DNA of 64,000 nt, taken from assembly GCA_011526085.1 (NCBI GenBank), contig WYBC01000040.1:179392-243391 (forward strand), written 5' to 3'. The notes under the pieces are model-generated. The model did no database searches, was not told the origin of the DNA, and saw only the letters and a program-made list of their open reading frames with translations. The position numbers and the translations under genes are program-made. This document shows, in pieces, positions 30,448 through 41,705 of the stretch; the stretch's first letter is position 1, and each line of letters opens with the position of its first letter. This stretch comes from Lysobacter sp. (GTDB lineage Bacteria; Pseudomonadota; Gammaproteobacteria; Xanthomonadales; Xanthomonadaceae).

Positions 30448-31992
30448 ATGTGGGACACGGTACGGCGGTACGGCAGGGGCCTGACATGGCCGGCGGCGGC
30501 GACAGCGCTCGCGCTGACCGTGGCGGGTTGCGGGAGTTCGGTGAACGGGGTCGATCAGGCCGGCAAGACCCAGCTGGCGCTCGATCTCTACGGCTGTCCC
30601 GACCTCAGCGGCACCTATGCCTTTCCCCCGCCGGGCGCGAAGGGCGTCTCGTATCGCGGATCGATGCTGGAGGAATTCCCGATCGAATGGGACAACCGCG
30701 TGCCGGCCTCGCAGATCCGCGGGCTGGCCATCCGCCGGGCCGAACCCGGCGCCTACGAATTCCGCTTCATGATCGACGACGCCCGGGTCGTGCAGCATCT
30801 GGCGCTGATCCGCGAGTTCTACAAGCCGCGCTACCGCGAGCTTTACCACCTGCTGCAGGCGCCGCAGCGCGACGCCTTCATCGCCCGCGAGGGCGAAGCC
30901 GCCCACGCGAAGCGGGTGGCCGAGCTGGGGCCGCCGGCCGAGATCGTCCGCACCCTGCGCGCCGGCACCGACATGACCTGCCGCGACGGTTGGATGGAAT
31001 TGCCCCGCGCCTACACGAAACCGATCCGGCTCACCCTGGGCGAGGACCGTTCGATCCTGGGCGAGTCGCGCGAAATCAGCACGGTCGGCATCACGGTCTG
31101 GTGCGGCGACGGCTGCAAGGATCTGCCGATTCCCACCGGGACCTACACCGGCACCCTGCGCTGGCCGCGCGACGACGCCCAGCGCCCCTGGCGGGTCCAG
31201 GATCTGGCCGCACGCTCGATGCTGGAGCGGCCGATCGACGAGATCGAGGCCGAAGTCGCGCAGCGCGAGGCGGCGCAGGCGCGTTCGGATGCCGACCGTT
31301 TTCTCGCCGCGGACGACATCCGCGCCCGTCTCGAAGGCCTGGCGCCGGCGGGCACGGTGGTGGAGACGGTCGAGGTCCGCGGCGGCGAGGTCCATGTGCG
31401 CTACACCGCGCCGACCGCCGACGTGGACATCCTGTTGAACCGGGTGGCCGGTGTCGGCGGAAACGGCACGACCACCGGGCCGCAGCGGGTGCAGCGCATC
31501 GTCACCTCCGGGCGTTTCCACGTGCGCAGCGTCGAATTCGTGCTGACCGATTCGCCGGTCGTCCTGCGCGGGGCGGCCGACTCCCCGGCGGACGAGGCGA
31601 GGGGCGCGGACCCGGTGACCGGCATGGCGGTGCTGTCGGCGGCGCCTTCGGCCGCCGGGGCGGGTTCGGCGCCGGCGAACGCGTCCGGGCCCGCGACGAC
31701 CGCGAATGCGGCGGGCAGCCAGCTTCCGCCCGCGGGGTATGCCGACCCTCTCGCCATCCAGCGCCGTGTCGGCAGGTTGTTCCCGGCCGGTTGCAGGATC
31801 GTCGATGTGCGCTACGGCGGCGAACGCGTGACCCTGACGGGGCAGGCCGAAACCCATCGCTGCGTCTCGGACGGGATGCGCGCGCTGGATGCCGCGCAGA
31901 GCCGTCCGGAGCTGCTGTCGATCGTCCGCGAGAGCAACGACAGCCACCGTTTCGAGATCCTGATCGTGCCGTCGGCGCTGACCGCGAAATGA
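30448..31992 (+). CDS. Uncharacterised lipoprotein
   Basis: I do not recognise this 514-residue protein. It has a lipoprotein signal peptide with lipobox VAGC (Cys28). The central part contains cysteine-containing segments (DLYGCPDLSGTYAFPPPG, DMTCRDGWMELP, TVWCGDGCKDLPIPTGTY) and an Arg/Glu/Ala-rich helix (about 255-285). An Ala/Pro/Ser-rich linker (about 385-425) leads to a C-terminal domain of about 85 residues (RRVGRLFPAGCRIVDVRYGG...). ATG 30448 is preferred over 30442 because the GGGGGGA run would be only 1 base from the latter. It is transcribed away from sucA and ends 50 bp before a convergent acetyltransferase gene. Likely outer-membrane or periplasmic; no function is proposed. Confidence 0.75.
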   Translation: MWDTVRRYGRGLTWPAAATALALTVAGCGSSVNGVDQAGKTQLALDLYGCPDLSGTYAFPPPGAKGVSYRGSMLEEFPIEWDNRVPASQIRGLAIRRAEPGAYEFRFMIDDARVVQHLALIREFYKPRYRELYHLLQAPQRDAFIAREGEAAHAKRVAELGPPAEIVRTLRAGTDMTCRDGWMELPRAYTKPIRLTLGEDRSILGESREISTVGITVWCGDGCKDLPIPTGTYTGTLRWPRDDAQRPWRVQDLAARSMLERPIDEIEAEVAQREAAQARSDADRFLAADDIRARLEGLAPAGTVVETVEVRGGEVHVRYTAPTADVDILLNRVAGVGGNGTTTGPQRVQRIVTSGRFHVRSVEFVLTDSPVVLRGAADSPADEARGADPVTGMAVLSAAPSAAGAGSAPANASGPATTANAAGSQLPPAGYADPLAIQRRVGRLFPAGCRIVDVRYGGERVTLTGQAETHRCVSDGMRALDAAQSRPELLSIVRESNDSHRFEILIVPSALTAK

Positions 31993-32041
31993 TCGCGGAC
32001 GTCCGGCGTCGGTTGCCGGGATTGCCCGGACAGCCGGAGCC

Positions 32042-32956
32042 TCAGACTCCGAGGACGCGGTATTCGGTGACGATGCGCGAGCGTTCCCACACCGGCTGGA
32101 ATGCGTCCGCGAGCTGACGCGCGCGGCCGCCGGCGTCCACCGCGCCTTCGCCGTCGAAGCGGTTGCCGAGGGTGCGGAAGTAGTAGCCGCTGCCGTCGTT
32201 GACGATGAACGCCGAGGCATAGCCGCGGTCGGCCGGGTCGTTCGCTTCGCGGAAACCGAACACGCTGGGCAGGCGCTGGGCGAGGGCGATCAGCGGCGCG
32301 TGCGCGCGCTGCGGCGCGTCCGCGTCCTGCAGCAGGATGCGGACATCCACGCGTTGCCGGCGGGTGCCGAGCCTGCGCAGCGCCTCGAGGACTTCGGGCG
32401 CGTCGAACAGGCCGGGATCCAGCGCGCGGCTGTAGATCGAGAGTTCGCGGCGGGTGCCGGCGATCACCGCGCAGGCGATGGCCACCGCCGCATCGCGGGT
32501 GTCGATCGCGGTCGGCCCGCCGAGCTGGCGGCGCATGGTCTGGTGCTCGATGCCGGCTTCCATGAAGCGATCACCGACCGGCACGAAGCCGTGTTTGACG
32601 TAGAAGCCGACCGCCGAGACCTGGGCGTGCAGATGCAGCTCGGGCCAATGCCGCCGTTCCGCCTCGGCGATCAGCGCGAGCAGCAGGCCGTCGCCGACGC
32701 CGCGGCCGCGCCAGTCGGGCAGGACCGCCATGCGTCCGATCTTGTGCTCCGGCGTGAGCCGGCCCGTGCCGATGGGCGCACCGGCCGCGTCGCGCGCGAT
32801 CACGTGCACGCACAGCGGGTCGAGTTCGTCCCATTCCAGCGCCAGCGGCACCTGCTGTTCCTGCACGAACACCGGCTCGCGCACCGCGCGCAGGTCGTCG
32901 ACGCCGGTGGCGTAATCGATCGCTTCGACCCGGAATGGGCGATCAGTCGTGGCCAT
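32042..32956 (-). CDS. GNAT N-acetyltransferase with an extra C-terminal domain
   Basis: A 304-residue protein of two parts. Residues 1-148 form a GNAT domain with the acetyl-CoA loop LPDWRGRGVGDGLL and the AVGFYVKHGFVPVGDRFMEAGIEH segment, close to ElaA-like enzymes. Residues about 155-304 form a second domain (AIACAVIAGTRRELSIYSRALDPGLFDAPEVLEAL...) that recalls the phospholipase-D-like fold found with GNATs in xanthomonads and pseudomonads, but without clear HKD motifs. It overlaps roxA by 14 bp, so translation is probably coupled in purB-roxA-GNAT. Substrate is unknown. Confidence 0.8.
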   Translation of the reverse strand: MATTDRPFRVEAIDYATGVDDLRAVREPVFVQEQQVPLALEWDELDPLCVHVIARDAAGAPIGTGRLTPEHKIGRMAVLPDWRGRGVGDGLLLALIAEAERRHWPELHLHAQVSAVGFYVKHGFVPVGDRFMEAGIEHQTMRRQLGGPTAIDTRDAAVAIACAVIAGTRRELSIYSRALDPGLFDAPEVLEALRRLGTRRQRVDVRILLQDADAPQRAHAPLIALAQRLPSVFGFREANDPADRGYASAFIVNDGSGYYFRTLGNRFDGEGAVDAGGRARQLADAFQPVWERSRIVTEYRVLGV

Positions 32957-34184
32957 CGTCGTCCTCGTCGAAGGCGTCGAATTCGAGGTGGTAATGCCCT
33001 TCGCCGAGCAGCGCGATCACCAGCGCCTGCCCATCCGGCGACAGCGACGCGTAGGCATCGGCATCCAGCGCCTGCGCGGCGGCCAGCAGACTCGCGTCGG
33101 CCAGCGGCAGGGCGTGGATCTGCCCGGCGATGTAGAGCTTGCCGATGCGCTTGTGTTCGGTGCTGCGGCGCCAGGCCGCGCGCGTCCACGGATGGCGCGC
33201 CAGCACCGCGCCCTGCTGCAGGTCGAATTCGATTTCGATCCGCGAACGCGGCGGATCCGGGTCCAGCGGCACGCCGGCGCTGCGGTACAGGCTGATGAAA
33301 CGGCCGAACCAGTCGCCCAGGCGCTCCGGGTCGTTCATGCGCAGCTTGTTCAGCGCTTCGACCGCGCGGGCCATCGCGGTCGCGTCGATCTCGCAGAGAT
33401 CTTCCGGCGGCGCGAGGTCGGGATCGGAGTAACGCACGGATTCGTCGGCGTCGCAGGTCAGGGTGTCGACGAAATCGCCCAGCAGTTCGGCGCTGGACGG
33501 CGCGCGCAGGCCCACCGAGATGGTCAGGCAGGCGTCCTCGGCGATGCCGTGGTGCGGCACGCCCGGCGGCAGGTACAGCATGTCGCCCGGCGCCAGCACC
33601 CAGTCCTGGTTGGGCCTGAAGTGCTTCAGCAGGCGCAGCGGCACGTCTTCGAGATAGGTCTCGTCGGGATTCGGCGCGGTGTCGATCAGCCAGCGGCGAT
33701 GGCCCTGGCCCTGCAGCAGGAACACGTCGTACTGGTCGATGTGGGCGCCGACCGAACCGCCCGGCGCCGCGAACGAGATCATGATGTCGTCCATGCGCCA
33801 GCGCGGCAGGAAATCGAAGTCGTCGAGCAGCGCGCGCACGTCGGGGTCCCACTTGTCCACGTCCTGCACCAGCAGGGTCCAGTCCTGGTGCGGCATGCCC
33901 GGGAATTCCTCTTCCGCGAACGGCCCGCTGCGGATGCTCCAGGCGTCGGCGGCGCGATCGTAGCGGGCGATGCGCGACAGCGCGGTGTCTTCGCAGGCCA
34001 GGCCGGCGAGGTCTTCCGGCGTGAGCGGCGATTCGAAGTCCGGAAACGCGTTGCGGATCAGCAGCGGGCGCTTCTGCCAGTAATCGCGCAGGAAATCCTC
34101 CGGCGGCATGCCCAGCGGTCCGTTGCCGGCGGCGTCGATTTCGTAGGGCAGCGAAGCGTTGCGTGCGGGGGGGCGCTTGGCCAT
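32943..34184 (-). CDS. roxA: Ribosomal protein uL16 arginine 3-hydroxylase (RoxA/YcfD)
   Basis: JmjC-type 2-oxoglutarate/Fe(II) oxygenase that hydroxylates an arginine of ribosomal protein uL16. The 413-residue protein has the iron-binding facial triad His148-x-Asp150 (GAHIDQYDVFLLQ) and a His at about 211 (PPGVPHHGIAEDA), then the dimerisation and winged-helix C-terminal parts typical of YcfD. AAGGAG in the end of purB serves its ATG, which lies 1 bp past the purB stop. Its co-substrate 2-oxoglutarate is the substrate of the SucAB complex encoded nearby. Confidence 0.93.
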   Translation of the reverse strand: MAKRPPARNASLPYEIDAAGNGPLGMPPEDFLRDYWQKRPLLIRNAFPDFESPLTPEDLAGLACEDTALSRIARYDRAADAWSIRSGPFAEEEFPGMPHQDWTLLVQDVDKWDPDVRALLDDFDFLPRWRMDDIMISFAAPGGSVGAHIDQYDVFLLQGQGHRRWLIDTAPNPDETYLEDVPLRLLKHFRPNQDWVLAPGDMLYLPPGVPHHGIAEDACLTISVGLRAPSSAELLGDFVDTLTCDADESVRYSDPDLAPPEDLCEIDATAMARAVEALNKLRMNDPERLGDWFGRFISLYRSAGVPLDPDPPRSRIEIEFDLQQGAVLARHPWTRAAWRRSTEHKRIGKLYIAGQIHALPLADASLLAAAQALDADAYASLSPDGQALVIALLGEGHYHLEFDAFDEDDDGHD

Positions 34185-34185
34185 G

Positions 34186-37093
<2,908 letters not shown>

Positions 37094-37168
37094 ATCCGCC
37101 GCCCCGATCCTGAGGGGTTGTCCGGATCGTGTTGTCAGGATCAGGCGGTCCGGATCAATCGCTCGCGG

Positions 37169-37864
37169 TCATTTCGCGTCGGTCGAGGCCGCTTCCGCTT
37201 CCGCCGCCGCGTTGCCGGCGTCCGCATCGCCGGCGATGTCGGCGTTGATCGTGGTGCCGGGAATGTCGACGTTGAAGTTGCCGTCCTTGCCGCATTCGTC
37301 GACGTCGGTCTGGTCCATCTTCGCGTAGGGCTGGAAGGCGGGCAGGGCGGCGGCCAGGCGGTTCTGCGCGTCGAGCAGGGCCGGCAACCGTTCGCACAGT
37401 TTCGTCGCCGCCTGTTCGATGCCCTTGGCTTCGGCCTCGATCTTCTGTTCGATCTGATCGGTGTTGCCGGTGAACACGCCCTTCAGCGCCTCGCCGACGG
37501 CCTTGCCGGCCAGATCCGCGCCCTCGATGCCGATCCCGATGCCGGCTTCGGCGATGTTGACGATCTGGCCGCGGTATTCCAGCAGCAGCGTGCGCTGGGT
37601 CTCGTCGATCGGGACGGCCTTGCCGCCGACCAGCAGGTCGCCCTTCGGCGTGATCTCGGCATCGACCGACGATCCGTTGCGCGAGAGCGTGATGTTGCCG
37701 TTGGCGAGTTCCTGGCGGGCTTCGTCGGTCGCCTGCTTCACCGCCTTGCCGATCATCGTCTCGGGGGCGTCGGCGACGTCGGCGGGGGTGGGGCCGTTGT
37801 CGGAGCAGGCCAACAGGGGCAAACAGGTCAACAGTGCGATGGCGGTGGTGCGGATGGCATTCAT
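37169..37864 (-). CDS. DUF2884 (YggN-like) lipoprotein
   Basis: A 231-residue exported protein resembling the YggN/DUF2884 family, function unknown. A lipoprotein signal with lipobox LLAC (Cys20) is followed by a segment with strand-forming repeats (ITLSRNGSSVDAEITPKGDLLVGGKAVPIDETQ), a Gly/Ile stretch (EAGIGIGIEGADLAGKAVGEALKGVF) and a helical part with two further cysteines. The C terminus is Ala/Asp/Glu-rich. It follows the GSGD-repeat gene by 57 bp on the same strand, so the two may form a small operon. Confidence 0.8.
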   Translation of the reverse strand: MNAIRTTAIALLTCLPLLACSDNGPTPADVADAPETMIGKAVKQATDEARQELANGNITLSRNGSSVDAEITPKGDLLVGGKAVPIDETQRTLLLEYRGQIVNIAEAGIGIGIEGADLAGKAVGEALKGVFTGNTDQIEQKIEAEAKGIEQAATKLCERLPALLDAQNRLAAALPAFQPYAKMDQTDVDECGKDGNFNVDIPGTTINADIAGDADAGNAAAEAEAASTDAK

Positions 37865-37921
37865 GTCGAGCTCCGTTGCGGAGGGTGTGAGGTCTTCGAT
37901 GAGGAAACGGGCGGCCGTACG

Positions 37922-38761
37922 TCAGTCGTCGGTCGGGACGCGGACCTGGCCGGCGACGCCATGATGGCCGACCGAGCCGCTGCCGACGCTGCGCACGACC
38001 AGATCGCCGCGGACGTCGTTCACTTCCAGGCTGCCGGATCCGATGCTGTCCACCGACACGTTGCCGGCGACGCCCGAGAGTTCCGCATCGCCCGAACCGA
38101 TTGATGCGATCCGGACGCGGCCGCCGGCATTGTCGATGCGAAGATCGCCGGAATGGACGCTGCCGACGGTGGCGTCGCCGCGGACGGCGCGCGCGTTCAG
38201 ATCGCCGGAGCCCACCGACACCACGTGCAGCGCACCGACATCGCCGAGGACGATGTCGCCGGAACCGACATCGGCGAAGACGGTGCCGCGGATGTGGTCC
38301 GCCTCGAGATCGCCGGAACCGACATCAGCGGCCAGCGAAGCGACGCCGTCGACGCTGGCGTCGCCGGAGCCGAGCTTGATCTGCACGGCGATGGTGTCCG
38401 GAAGCGTCGCATCCAGCGAGAGGTAGCCGTATCGGGAGCCCGACCAGGACACCATGCGCACCGCGCCCTTGCGCTCGGCGACGACGATCAGTTTGTCGCC
38501 TTCGCGGCGCTGGCTCAGCACGAGATCGTCGAGCCGCTTCGCGTCGGACGCGCAGGCCTTGCCGCGGATGGCCGCGGCCCGGGCCTTGCCGCCGACGACC
38601 GACAGTTCGTGCGGGCCGATGTCGAACACCAGCGTCTTCACGCCGGCCAGGTCCAGGTCCAGATCGCGCGCGGCGGAATGCTCGCAGAGATCGGCGGCCC
38701 GGGACGACAACGGCAGCGTCGCCAGCAGGCAGAAGGAGGACAGGAGCGTTGCGATGCGCAT
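37922..38761 (-). CDS. Secreted GSGD-repeat beta-solenoid protein (DUF4097-like)
   Basis: A 279-residue exported protein: signal peptide ending in SRAA (about residue 23), an N-terminal beta region, then eight consecutive repeats of 17-19 residues, each with a G/H-S-G-D/S turn followed by a short strand, one beta-hairpin (often VRGD or VAGN) and another strand. This is the pattern of the DUF4097/DUF2807 putative adhesin fold, a right-handed beta-helix. The last two turns are GSGS rather than GSGD. GGAG precedes the ATG at 38761. It lies downstream of the GntR/ABC operon, separated by 266 bp and a strong hairpin. A role at the cell surface is inferred only from the fold. Confidence 0.8.
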   Translation of the reverse strand: MRIATLLSSFCLLATLPLSSRAADLCEHSAARDLDLDLAGVKTLVFDIGPHELSVVGGKARAAAIRGKACASDAKRLDDLVLSQRREGDKLIVVAERKGAVRMVSWSGSRYGYLSLDATLPDTIAVQIKLGSGDASVDGVASLAADVGSGDLEADHIRGTVFADVGSGDIVLGDVGALHVVSVGSGDLNARAVRGDATVGSVHSGDLRIDNAGGRVRIASIGSGDAELSGVAGNVSVDSIGSGSLEVNDVRGDLVVRSVGSGSVGHHGVAGQVRVPTDD

Positions 38762-38982
38762 GGGGTTCTCTCCGGGGATGTTCGCGTCGTGGTGCCGTAG
38801 CGGGGGAAGCGGGCGGGCGATGCGGTGTGGATGTTGCGCTTGAGGGGACGGGATGTCACTGCCGGGGTGATAGATGAATCCATGCCGTCCGTGGTGCCAT
38901 GTTCGAGCTGTTTCCGTGCCGTCCGTGGCGATGCGGCGTGGGCTCCGGGGAACCCTGCCCGGCCATTCATGGCTGGGCCTTC

Positions 38983-39027
38983 GGGCGAATGCGAACTGGC
39001 GATAGGCCAGTTCGCAAGCATTCGCCC
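38983..39027 (-). terminator. Long hairpin directly after the ABC permease gene
   Basis: GGGCGAATG plus CGAACTGGC pairs with GCCAGTTCG plus CATTCGCCC with a few unpaired bases. The structure abuts the permease stop codon (39028-39030). There is no T-run, so it is either a Rho-independent-like stop without U tract or a REP element that protects the transcript end. Bases 38762-38982 hold no gene that I can support. Confidence 0.6.
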
Positions 39028-40056
39028 TCAGCCTTCGTCCCGCCAGCGGCGGAGGCGGATGGCGGCGGCGATCATGGCCACGCCGACCGCGATGCCGATC
39101 CACATGTCGAGCGAACCGAACGCCGACCAGCTGCTCAGCATGTCCAGCTCGGGCGAGATGCCGTCGCCGCTGGTCACCGCCAGATCGCCGTCGACCGCCT
39201 TCACGAACCACAGGCCGGGGATCAGGCTGCACAGTCCGCGCAGGGCGACCACGTACCACAGGTGTTCGTGCGGGAATTCGGCGCCGGTGACCCAGGCGAA
39301 GATCTGTCCGGTCATGCTCACCATCGCGCAGCCCAGCAGCGGGATCAGCACGGCCCACAGGAACGGGAAACGGCGCGACCAGGCGGAGCAGAGCATCAGC
39401 CAGCCGATCGTGGGCACCGACCAGGCGATGTAGACCGGCATCACCCCGAAGATCTGACCCAGCACATGCAGCGGGCGGGCGCCGGTGACCAGGGTACCGA
39501 TGCCCGGGATGCCGTTCACCACCAGGGCGAGCGCCACGATCAGCCACATCACGATGCCGATCGCCACGCCGACGAGCAGACCGACCACCGGACCGAGCAC
39601 CAGCGCCCAGGCGACTTTCGACAGCACGACCTGCAGATCGGAGACCGGCAGCGATTTCCAGAACAGCACGCTGCGGTCGCGGCGCTCGTCGTACAGCGAG
39701 CCCAGGGCGTAGAAGAACACGACGAAGATGGTCACCAGCATCGCCAGCATGATGCCGTTGGCGAGGATGCCGTCGCTGAGGACGCCGAGGCCGCGGCCGA
39801 GGAGATCCTCGTTGTCGATCTTGAAATGATCGCCGAAGTCGCCTTCGCTCTTGGCCTTCTGCACGAAGATCGTGACGCCGATCATGGCGATGATGGCGAA
39901 GACCGAGGCGATCATGCCGGTGATCGCGGGTGCCCACAGGAAGCTGCGGTTTTCCCAGTATTCGCGCTTGATCAGCAGTTTCAGCTTGTGCGCGAAGCCG
40001 AAGGCGGAGCCGCTGTGCGGGCGGGCGGCGGCCGCGGGGGCGATGGAGGTGTTCAT
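39028..40056 (-). CDS. ABC transporter permease (ABC-2 type)
   Basis: Membrane subunit of an export-type ABC transporter, 342 residues with about six hydrophobic segments (e.g. AITGMIASVFAIIAMIGVTIF, ILANGIMLAMLVTIFVVFFYAL, VVGLLVGVAIGIVMWLIVALAL) and the ABC-2 motif GSLYDERRDRSVLFWKSLPVSD. A soluble loop of about 30 residues follows the first helix. Its ATG overlaps the ATPase stop (ATGA, 40053-40056). Together with the ATPase and GntR regulator it matches YtrA-type operons, which in other bacteria respond to cell-wall antibiotics or peptides. Cargo is not deducible. Confidence 0.87.
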   Translation of the reverse strand: MNTSIAPAAAARPHSGSAFGFAHKLKLLIKREYWENRSFLWAPAITGMIASVFAIIAMIGVTIFVQKAKSEGDFGDHFKIDNEDLLGRGLGVLSDGILANGIMLAMLVTIFVVFFYALGSLYDERRDRSVLFWKSLPVSDLQVVLSKVAWALVLGPVVGLLVGVAIGIVMWLIVALALVVNGIPGIGTLVTGARPLHVLGQIFGVMPVYIAWSVPTIGWLMLCSAWSRRFPFLWAVLIPLLGCAMVSMTGQIFAWVTGAEFPHEHLWYVVALRGLCSLIPGLWFVKAVDGDLAVTSGDGISPELDMLSSWSAFGSLDMWIGIAVGVAMIAAAIRLRRWRDEG

Positions 40057-40913
40057 GCGTAGGTCCCCTTCATGGTGGCGACGAACAGGTCGGCGAGCCC
40101 GGGAATGCGGGTTTCGCCGAACGCGGCCAACTGGCTCAGCGGAACGCCGTCGAACATCATCACGGTCTTGCCGAACGGCAGCGCGCGTTCGTCGATCGGT
40201 TTCATCGCGCGCGCCTCGTCGACGCGATCCGCGTTGAGCATCACTTCGATGTAGCGTTCGCCGAGGCTTTCCATCGTCGCGTCGAGCACGATCTTGCCGT
40301 CGCGGATGAACATCACGTCGGTCAGGATGTGTTCGATCTCCTCGACCTGGTGGGTGGTGATCACGATCGTCTTCTGCTCGTCGAAGTAATCTTCCAGCAG
40401 GCGCTGGTAGAACTGTTTGCGGTACAGGATGTCGAGGCCGAGCGTCGGTTCGTCCAGCACCAGCAGTTTGGCGTCGATCGCCATGACCAGCGCCAGGTGC
40501 AACTGCACGATCATGCCCTTGGACATCTCGCGCACGCGCAGGTTGGGCTTGAGCTGGGTATTGGCGAGGAAACGCTCGCACTTGGCGCGGTCGAAGCGCG
40601 GATGCACGCCGGCGACGAATTCGATCGCCTCGCTCACCCGGATCCAGCGCGGCAGCACCGCCACGTCGGCGATGAAGCAGACATCGTTCATCAGTTCGTC
40701 GCGCTCGGTGCGCGGGTCGCGGCCCAGCACCTTCAGCTCGCCGTCGAACGGGATCAGGCCGAGCACCGCCTTCAGCGCGGTGGTCTTGCCGGCGCCGTTG
40801 GGACCGATCAGGCCGATGATCTTGCCGGGGCCGATGTCGAAATCGGTGCTGTCGAGCGCGACCTTGTTCTTGTAGGCCTTGCGCAGGCCGCGGGCGGAGA
40901 CGATGGCGTTCAT
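40053..40913 (-). CDS. ABC transporter ATP-binding protein
   Basis: ATPase subunit, 286 residues: Walker A GPNGAGKTT (about residue 38), Walker B LLVLDEPTLGLD, H-loop ITTHQVEEIEH. The signature reads MSKGM instead of the usual LSGGQ, a variant seen in ABC-2 exporters of this type. After the ATPase domain there is a C-terminal extension of about 80 residues. It overlaps the GntR gene and the permease gene by 4 bp each (ATGA), so all three are translated as a unit. Confidence 0.92.
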   Translation of the reverse strand: MNAIVSARGLRKAYKNKVALDSTDFDIGPGKIIGLIGPNGAGKTTALKAVLGLIPFDGELKVLGRDPRTERDELMNDVCFIADVAVLPRWIRVSEAIEFVAGVHPRFDRAKCERFLANTQLKPNLRVREMSKGMIVQLHLALVMAIDAKLLVLDEPTLGLDILYRKQFYQRLLEDYFDEQKTIVITTHQVEEIEHILTDVMFIRDGKIVLDATMESLGERYIEVMLNADRVDEARAMKPIDERALPFGKTVMMFDGVPLSQLAAFGETRIPGLADLFVATMKGTYA

Positions 40914-41296
40914 GCGTCACCTCCGCGCGGGCCGGCCTTGTCGGCCATCGGCTGCATCAGTTCCTGCATGCTGAGGCCCAGGCGCTGGATGCGCTCGAGC
41001 ACCAGCGGCCATTCTTCGCGCAGGAAACGGTCGCGCTCGCTGGAGAGCAGTTTCTTGGAGGCTTCTTCGGTGACGTACATGCCAAGTCCTCTGCGTTTCT
41101 CGACGAGTGCCTCGTCCGCCAGTTCCTGGTAGGCGCGCGAGACGGTGATGGGGTTCAGTTGGTATTCGGCGGCCACCTGGCGCACCGAGGGGAGGGGGTC
41201 GCCGGGCTTCAGCAGACCGTCGAGCATCATCGCGATGACCCGGTCCTTCAGCTGGCGGTAGATCGGAGCGCCGTCGCTCCACTGGATGGCGGTCAT
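40910..41296 (-). CDS. GntR-family transcriptional regulator, YtrA subfamily
   Basis: A 128-residue repressor: winged helix-turn-helix at residues 8-78 (IYRQLKDRVIAMMLDGLLKPGDPLPSVRQVAAEYQLNPITVSRAYQEL) and only a short helical C-terminal part (about 80-128), the layout of YtrA-subfamily GntR proteins that dimerise without a large ligand domain. It probably binds the GGTG-N16-CACC palindrome at 41596-41619 and represses its own operon. The start is 5 bp after the stop of the small upstream gene, and the stop overlaps the ATPase start. Confidence 0.92.
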   Translation of the reverse strand: MTAIQWSDGAPIYRQLKDRVIAMMLDGLLKPGDPLPSVRQVAAEYQLNPITVSRAYQELADEALVEKRRGLGMYVTEEASKKLLSSERDRFLREEWPLVLERIQRLGLSMQELMQPMADKAGPRGGDA

Positions 41297-41301
41297 GTGG
41301 G

Positions 41302-41571
41302 TCAGCTCCCGTTGCCGCTGCGCAGTCCCTGCGCGAAGGAGAAGAAGGGCAGCGCCATCGCTTCGCGGGCCTGGGCCCGGCGATTGCGCTTGTAGGCCTT
41401 GGCCGGAGATTGCGTCGCATTGACGCGGGCCTCGGAGGGAAGGGGCGCGACGCCCTGGCCGGCGAAAGCGCCGGAGGAGGTCGGGGCAGGGCCGCTGGCG
41501 ATGAGGCCGACGGTGAGGAGGCTCAGCGCGATGCCGAGGGCGCGTACGGAGTGCATGAGCTTGCGGGGCAT
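41302..41571 (-). CDS. Small secreted protein, first gene of the GntR/ABC operon
   Basis: An unrecognised 89-residue protein. AGGAG lies 6 bases upstream of the ATG at 41571; a TTG two codons earlier is possible but poorer. The N terminus looks like a signal peptide (MPRKLMHSVRALGIALSLLTVGLIASG), followed by a Ser/Ala/Pro region and a basic C-terminal half (AKAYKRNRRAQAREAMALPFFSFAQGLRSGNGS). It is the first gene after the promoter/operator and ends 5 bp before the GntR start, so it is certainly co-transcribed. It could be a cargo, sensor or accessory peptide of the transporter; no homology is recalled. Confidence 0.6.
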   Translation of the reverse strand: MPRKLMHSVRALGIALSLLTVGLIASGPAPTSSGAFAGQGVAPLPSEARVNATQSPAKAYKRNRRAQAREAMALPFFSFAQGLRSGNGS

Positions 41572-41595
41572 GGTCAACTCCTGTTCGTGTTGACT

Positions 41596-41619
41596 GGTGT
41601 TGTATGCAACTATAACACC
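41596..41619 (-). promoter_or_regulatory. Operator of the GntR (YtrA-type) regulator
   Basis: GGTGTT-N12-AACACC, that is GGTG-N16-CACC, the palindrome form described for YtrA-type regulators in xanthomonads as far as I recall. It overlaps the -10 box of the operon promoter, so binding would block transcription. Confidence 0.75.
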
Positions 41620-41636
41620 AAGACACGCACGGTCAA
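41609..41636 (-). promoter_or_regulatory. Promoter of the small protein-GntR-ABC operon
   Basis: On the minus strand TTGACC (-35, 41631-41636), a 16-bp spacer and TATAGT (-10, 41609-41614), one of the best sigma-70-type matches in the window. The start site would be about 30 bases before the first ATG. Confidence 0.7.
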
Positions 41637-41705
41637 GCCCCCGGGAAACCTTTCCGACCCAACTGAAGTCATACTCCGGCCCTTCCCTTGCCCGGAGATT
41701 CCCCC

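Noticed and set aside
30096..30458. N-terminal extension of SucA from upstream ATG codons
   Set aside because: It would add 121 residues with no similarity to SucA and cross the TATAAT promoter box; GTG 30095 gives the standard N terminus.
38825..39027. Possible small gene in the gap after the ABC permease
   Set aside because: Plus-strand frames here continue into the antisense of the permease and contain the hairpin at 38983-39027; no start signal was found.
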